DNA from: Anaerolineaceae bacterium
Lineage (GTDB): Bacteria; Chloroflexota; Anaerolineae; Anaerolineales; Anaerolineaceae
Length of the DNA stretch: 64,000 nt
Direction: 5' to 3'
Assembly: GCA_012839565.1 (NCBI GenBank)
Contig: DUMZ01000008.1
Span: 62,001 to 126,000, forward strand
Shown: in pieces, positions 61,911 to 64,000 of the stretch
How the letters are laid out: every line of letters starts with the position of its first letter
Numbering within the stretch: position 1 is the first letter of the stretch
Notes under the pieces: model-generated
Told to the model about the DNA's origin: nothing
The model's input: only the letters and a program-made list of their open reading frames with translations
Database searches by the model: none
Position numbers and translations under genes: made by a program

Positions 61911-64000
61911 ATTTCAATCCACGCCTCCACGCGGGAGGCGACTCGATATTCATCTGCTTTTTTACTCATCAACACATAGTTTCAATCCACGCCTCCACGC
62001 GGGAGGCGACGAAGCAAACAATGGCGTAATCCCTAACACGCTTGTTTCAATCCACGCCTCCACGCGGGAGGCGACGAAACCGCTTGGCATTGGTTTTGGT
62101 GGTGTATTAGTTTCAATCCACGCCTCCACGCGGGAGGCGACCTGACAGGTCTAAAATCAGTCGCGCTTATTACACGTTTCAATCCACGCCTCCACGCGGG
62201 AGGCGACGGATATAGACACACCGATAGCCACGCCTGACGGATGGTTTCAATCCACGCCTCCACGCGGGAGGCGACATAGACAGGGTGTTGAGCGATGAAT
62301 AACATCATTGTTTCAATCCACGCCTCCACGCGGGAGGCGACAAACCTGCGTGGTAATATCATCTTGTTTCTTTACTGGTTTCAATCCACGCCTCCACGCG
62401 GGAGGCGACTAACAACGATTTTAATCATATTGACGTGGCAACTGTTTCAATCCACGCCTCCACGCGGGAGGCGACCGTTACCGTGCCACCTACAACAAAT
62501 TGCGCTAATCCGTTTCAATCCACGCCTCCACGCGGGAGGCGACGCGATAAGATGCCCGTCTACTACCCGCAAATTTTTGTTTCAATCCACGCCTCCACGC
62601 GGGAGGCGACGCGCGTCATCGCCACCAGTTCATCAATCGTTGGCGCGTTTCAATCCACGCCTCCACGCGGGAGGCGACTTATCCATTTTACGAACTACAA
62701 TACAAGTTAACCGTTTCAATCCACGCCTCCACGCGGGAGGCGACATTAGTAGCACAGGAGTTATTTTGATGGATTGGTTGTTTCAATCCACGCCTCCACG
62801 CGGGAGGCGACTCGCGCTGGATCCAAACAACGGTTACAGTGGCGGTGTTTCAATCCACGCCTCCACGCGGGAGGCGACATTGACGTGGCAACTGAATATA
62901 GCATCAGTGCTGTTTCAATCCACGCCTCCACGCGGGAGGCGACTGGTGATATTCAGCTTTATGCTGAATTGTTACAAGTTTCAATCCACGCCTCCACGCG
63001 GGAGGCGACGGACCCGGTATCACCCTTGACATGGTGGACGTAACGGTTTCAATCCACGCCTCCACGCGGGAGGCGACGCGGAGATGAGGTAGCACATGGC
63101 GACAATAGCTGTTTCAATCCACGCCTCCACGCGGGAGGCGACATGACCAACGCGCTTATCCAGGGTGCTAACGACCAGGTTTCAATCCACGCCTCCACGC
63201 GGGAGGCGACGCCATGCAACAGAATTGCAAATGATTCACCACGTGTTTCAATCCACGCCTCCACGCGGGAGGCGACTGCCCCCGTACACCGTGTCACCCT
63301 CGCGCGTGATGTTTCAATCCACGCCTCCACGCGGGAGGCGACTGAGCGTGAGTTCATCGGCTCACCTTCCCAGCGGTTTCAATCCACGCCTCCACGCGGG
63401 AGGCGACAAATTGCCGTAAAGATAAGGGTCGGGCATGATGTTTCAATCCACGCCTCCACGCGGGAGGCGACATATCAAGAAGATATGCGAGTGGATTATT
63501 AGCTGTTTCAATCCACGCCTCCACGCGGGAGGCGACACGCTCTCGAACTCGTAGCTTGAGCCGTCTGCTGTTTCAATCCACGCCTCCACGCGGGAGGCGA
63601 CTCATCGGTCACATTATTTGACATATGCACGTTGTTTCAATCCACGCCTCCACGCGGGAGGCGACAATTCGGGTGACTTTCAAGCGGCACGGATAGCGGT
63701 TTCAATCCACGCCTCCACGCGGGAGGCGACCCAGTCATCTAAATCACCTTCACATCGTGGAAGTTTCAATCCACGCCTCCACGCGGGAGGCGACTGCAAT
63801 TCGGGTGACTTTCAAGCGGCACGGATAGCGGTTTCAATCCACGCCTCCACGCGGGAGGCGACGAGCGCGCGATATTTTTACGCTTGCTGATGCACCCGTT
63901 TCAATCCACGCCTCCACGCGGGAGGCGACTTGTGCGAGCTGCCACAGTCGGAAGACGATTGTTTCAATCCACGCCTCCACGCGGGAGGCGACATGGCGTT
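61911..64000 (-). CRISPR. CRISPR array, type I-C-like, 32 repeats visible, truncated at right edge
   Basis: The 32-nt repeat begins GTTTCAATCCACG and ends GGGAGGCGAC on the plus strand. Its reverse complement begins GTCGCCTCCC and ends GTGGATTGAAAC, as in type I-C repeats, with a CGCCTCC / GGAGGCG hairpin. I count 32 repeats (first 61911-61942, last 63961-63992), 31 full spacers of 31-36 nt and 8 bases of another. Only the first repeat differs, A for G at 61911, marking the leader-distal end. The array is therefore transcribed right to left, and the leader and cas genes lie beyond 64000. Spacers 27 and 29 are near duplicates; spacers 8 and 15 overlap by 15 nt. Confidence 0.98.

Noticed and set aside
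61906-63890. Several open frames through the CRISPR array, one of 244 codons
   Set aside because: They translate the repeat over and over (for example FNPRLHAGGD, SIHASTREAT, SPPAWRRGLK) and arise because the repeat lacks stop codons. They are a familiar false gene call.
1-64000. tRNA or rRNA genes
   Set aside because: I looked for T-arm-like GTTC-A/G-A-NNC patterns with CCA-side stems in the intergenic gaps and found no convincing cloverleaf. A dedicated scan with tRNAscan-SE would settle it.

Overview
The window looks like a chromosomal segment of an anaerobic Chloroflexota bacterium, most likely class Anaerolineae. This rests on gene content and protein style: a long-insert RpoB, lipoproteins with Thr/Pro linkers, a YugP-type peptidase, MazG fused to a tetrapyrrole-methylase domain, and several AAA+/DUF4143 ATPases. 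It is inference, not a database match. Base composition is intermediate, and ATG, GTG and TTG all appear as possible starts.

Layout. (1) 1-7.5 kb: rpoB followed by an str-type operon (rpsL, rpsG, fusA, rpsJ) with its own promoter at the end of rpoB; rpoC and tuf are not in their usual places. (2) 7.5-19.7 kb: a 12-kb block separates rpsJ from rplC. It holds a large polytopic membrane protein, a complete phosphate-starvation module (pstS-pstC-pstA-pstB-phoU-phoB-phoR) behind a Pho-box-like repeat, two paralogous lipoproteins and a zinc-ribbon membrane protein. (3) 19.7-36.4 kb: the S10/spc/alpha superoperon, rplC to rplQ, then truA, rplM and rpsI, ended by strong hairpins. A short rpmJ gene (L36) sits at 31526-31639; infA is missing between map and rpmJ. 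(4) 36.4-61.7 kb: housekeeping and envelope genes, mostly on the minus strand: mazG, murJ, xseAB, pepF, a YugP peptidase, an S41 protease, a LOG/HAD pair, a DnaJ-like chaperone, plsC, an MFS exporter, a HEYVH-motif protein and an M20 peptidase. Three separate AAA+/DUF4143 ATPase genes are scattered here. (5) 61.9-64.0 kb: a type I-C-like CRISPR array of 32 visible repeats running off the right edge.

The most unusual signals are these. Each of the three AAA+/DUF4143 genes carries its own regularly spaced repeat array over its promoter: two 33-bp inverted repeats 53 bp apart, three 18-bp palindromes exactly 39 bp apart, and four 15-bp direct repeats exactly 33 bp apart. The arrays differ from each other, which suggests gene-specific autoregulation. 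PstS is circularly permuted relative to the textbook domain order. Two CRISPR spacers overlap by 15 nt, and from that overlap the PAM TTC can be read within the window; another spacer occurs twice with a 3-nt length difference.

How the parts work together: the left half is the translation and transcription core, interrupted by phosphate acquisition. The right half is envelope maintenance (MurJ, PlsC, secreted proteases and lipoproteins) plus DNA maintenance (Exo VII) and CRISPR immunity, whose cas genes must lie outside the window.
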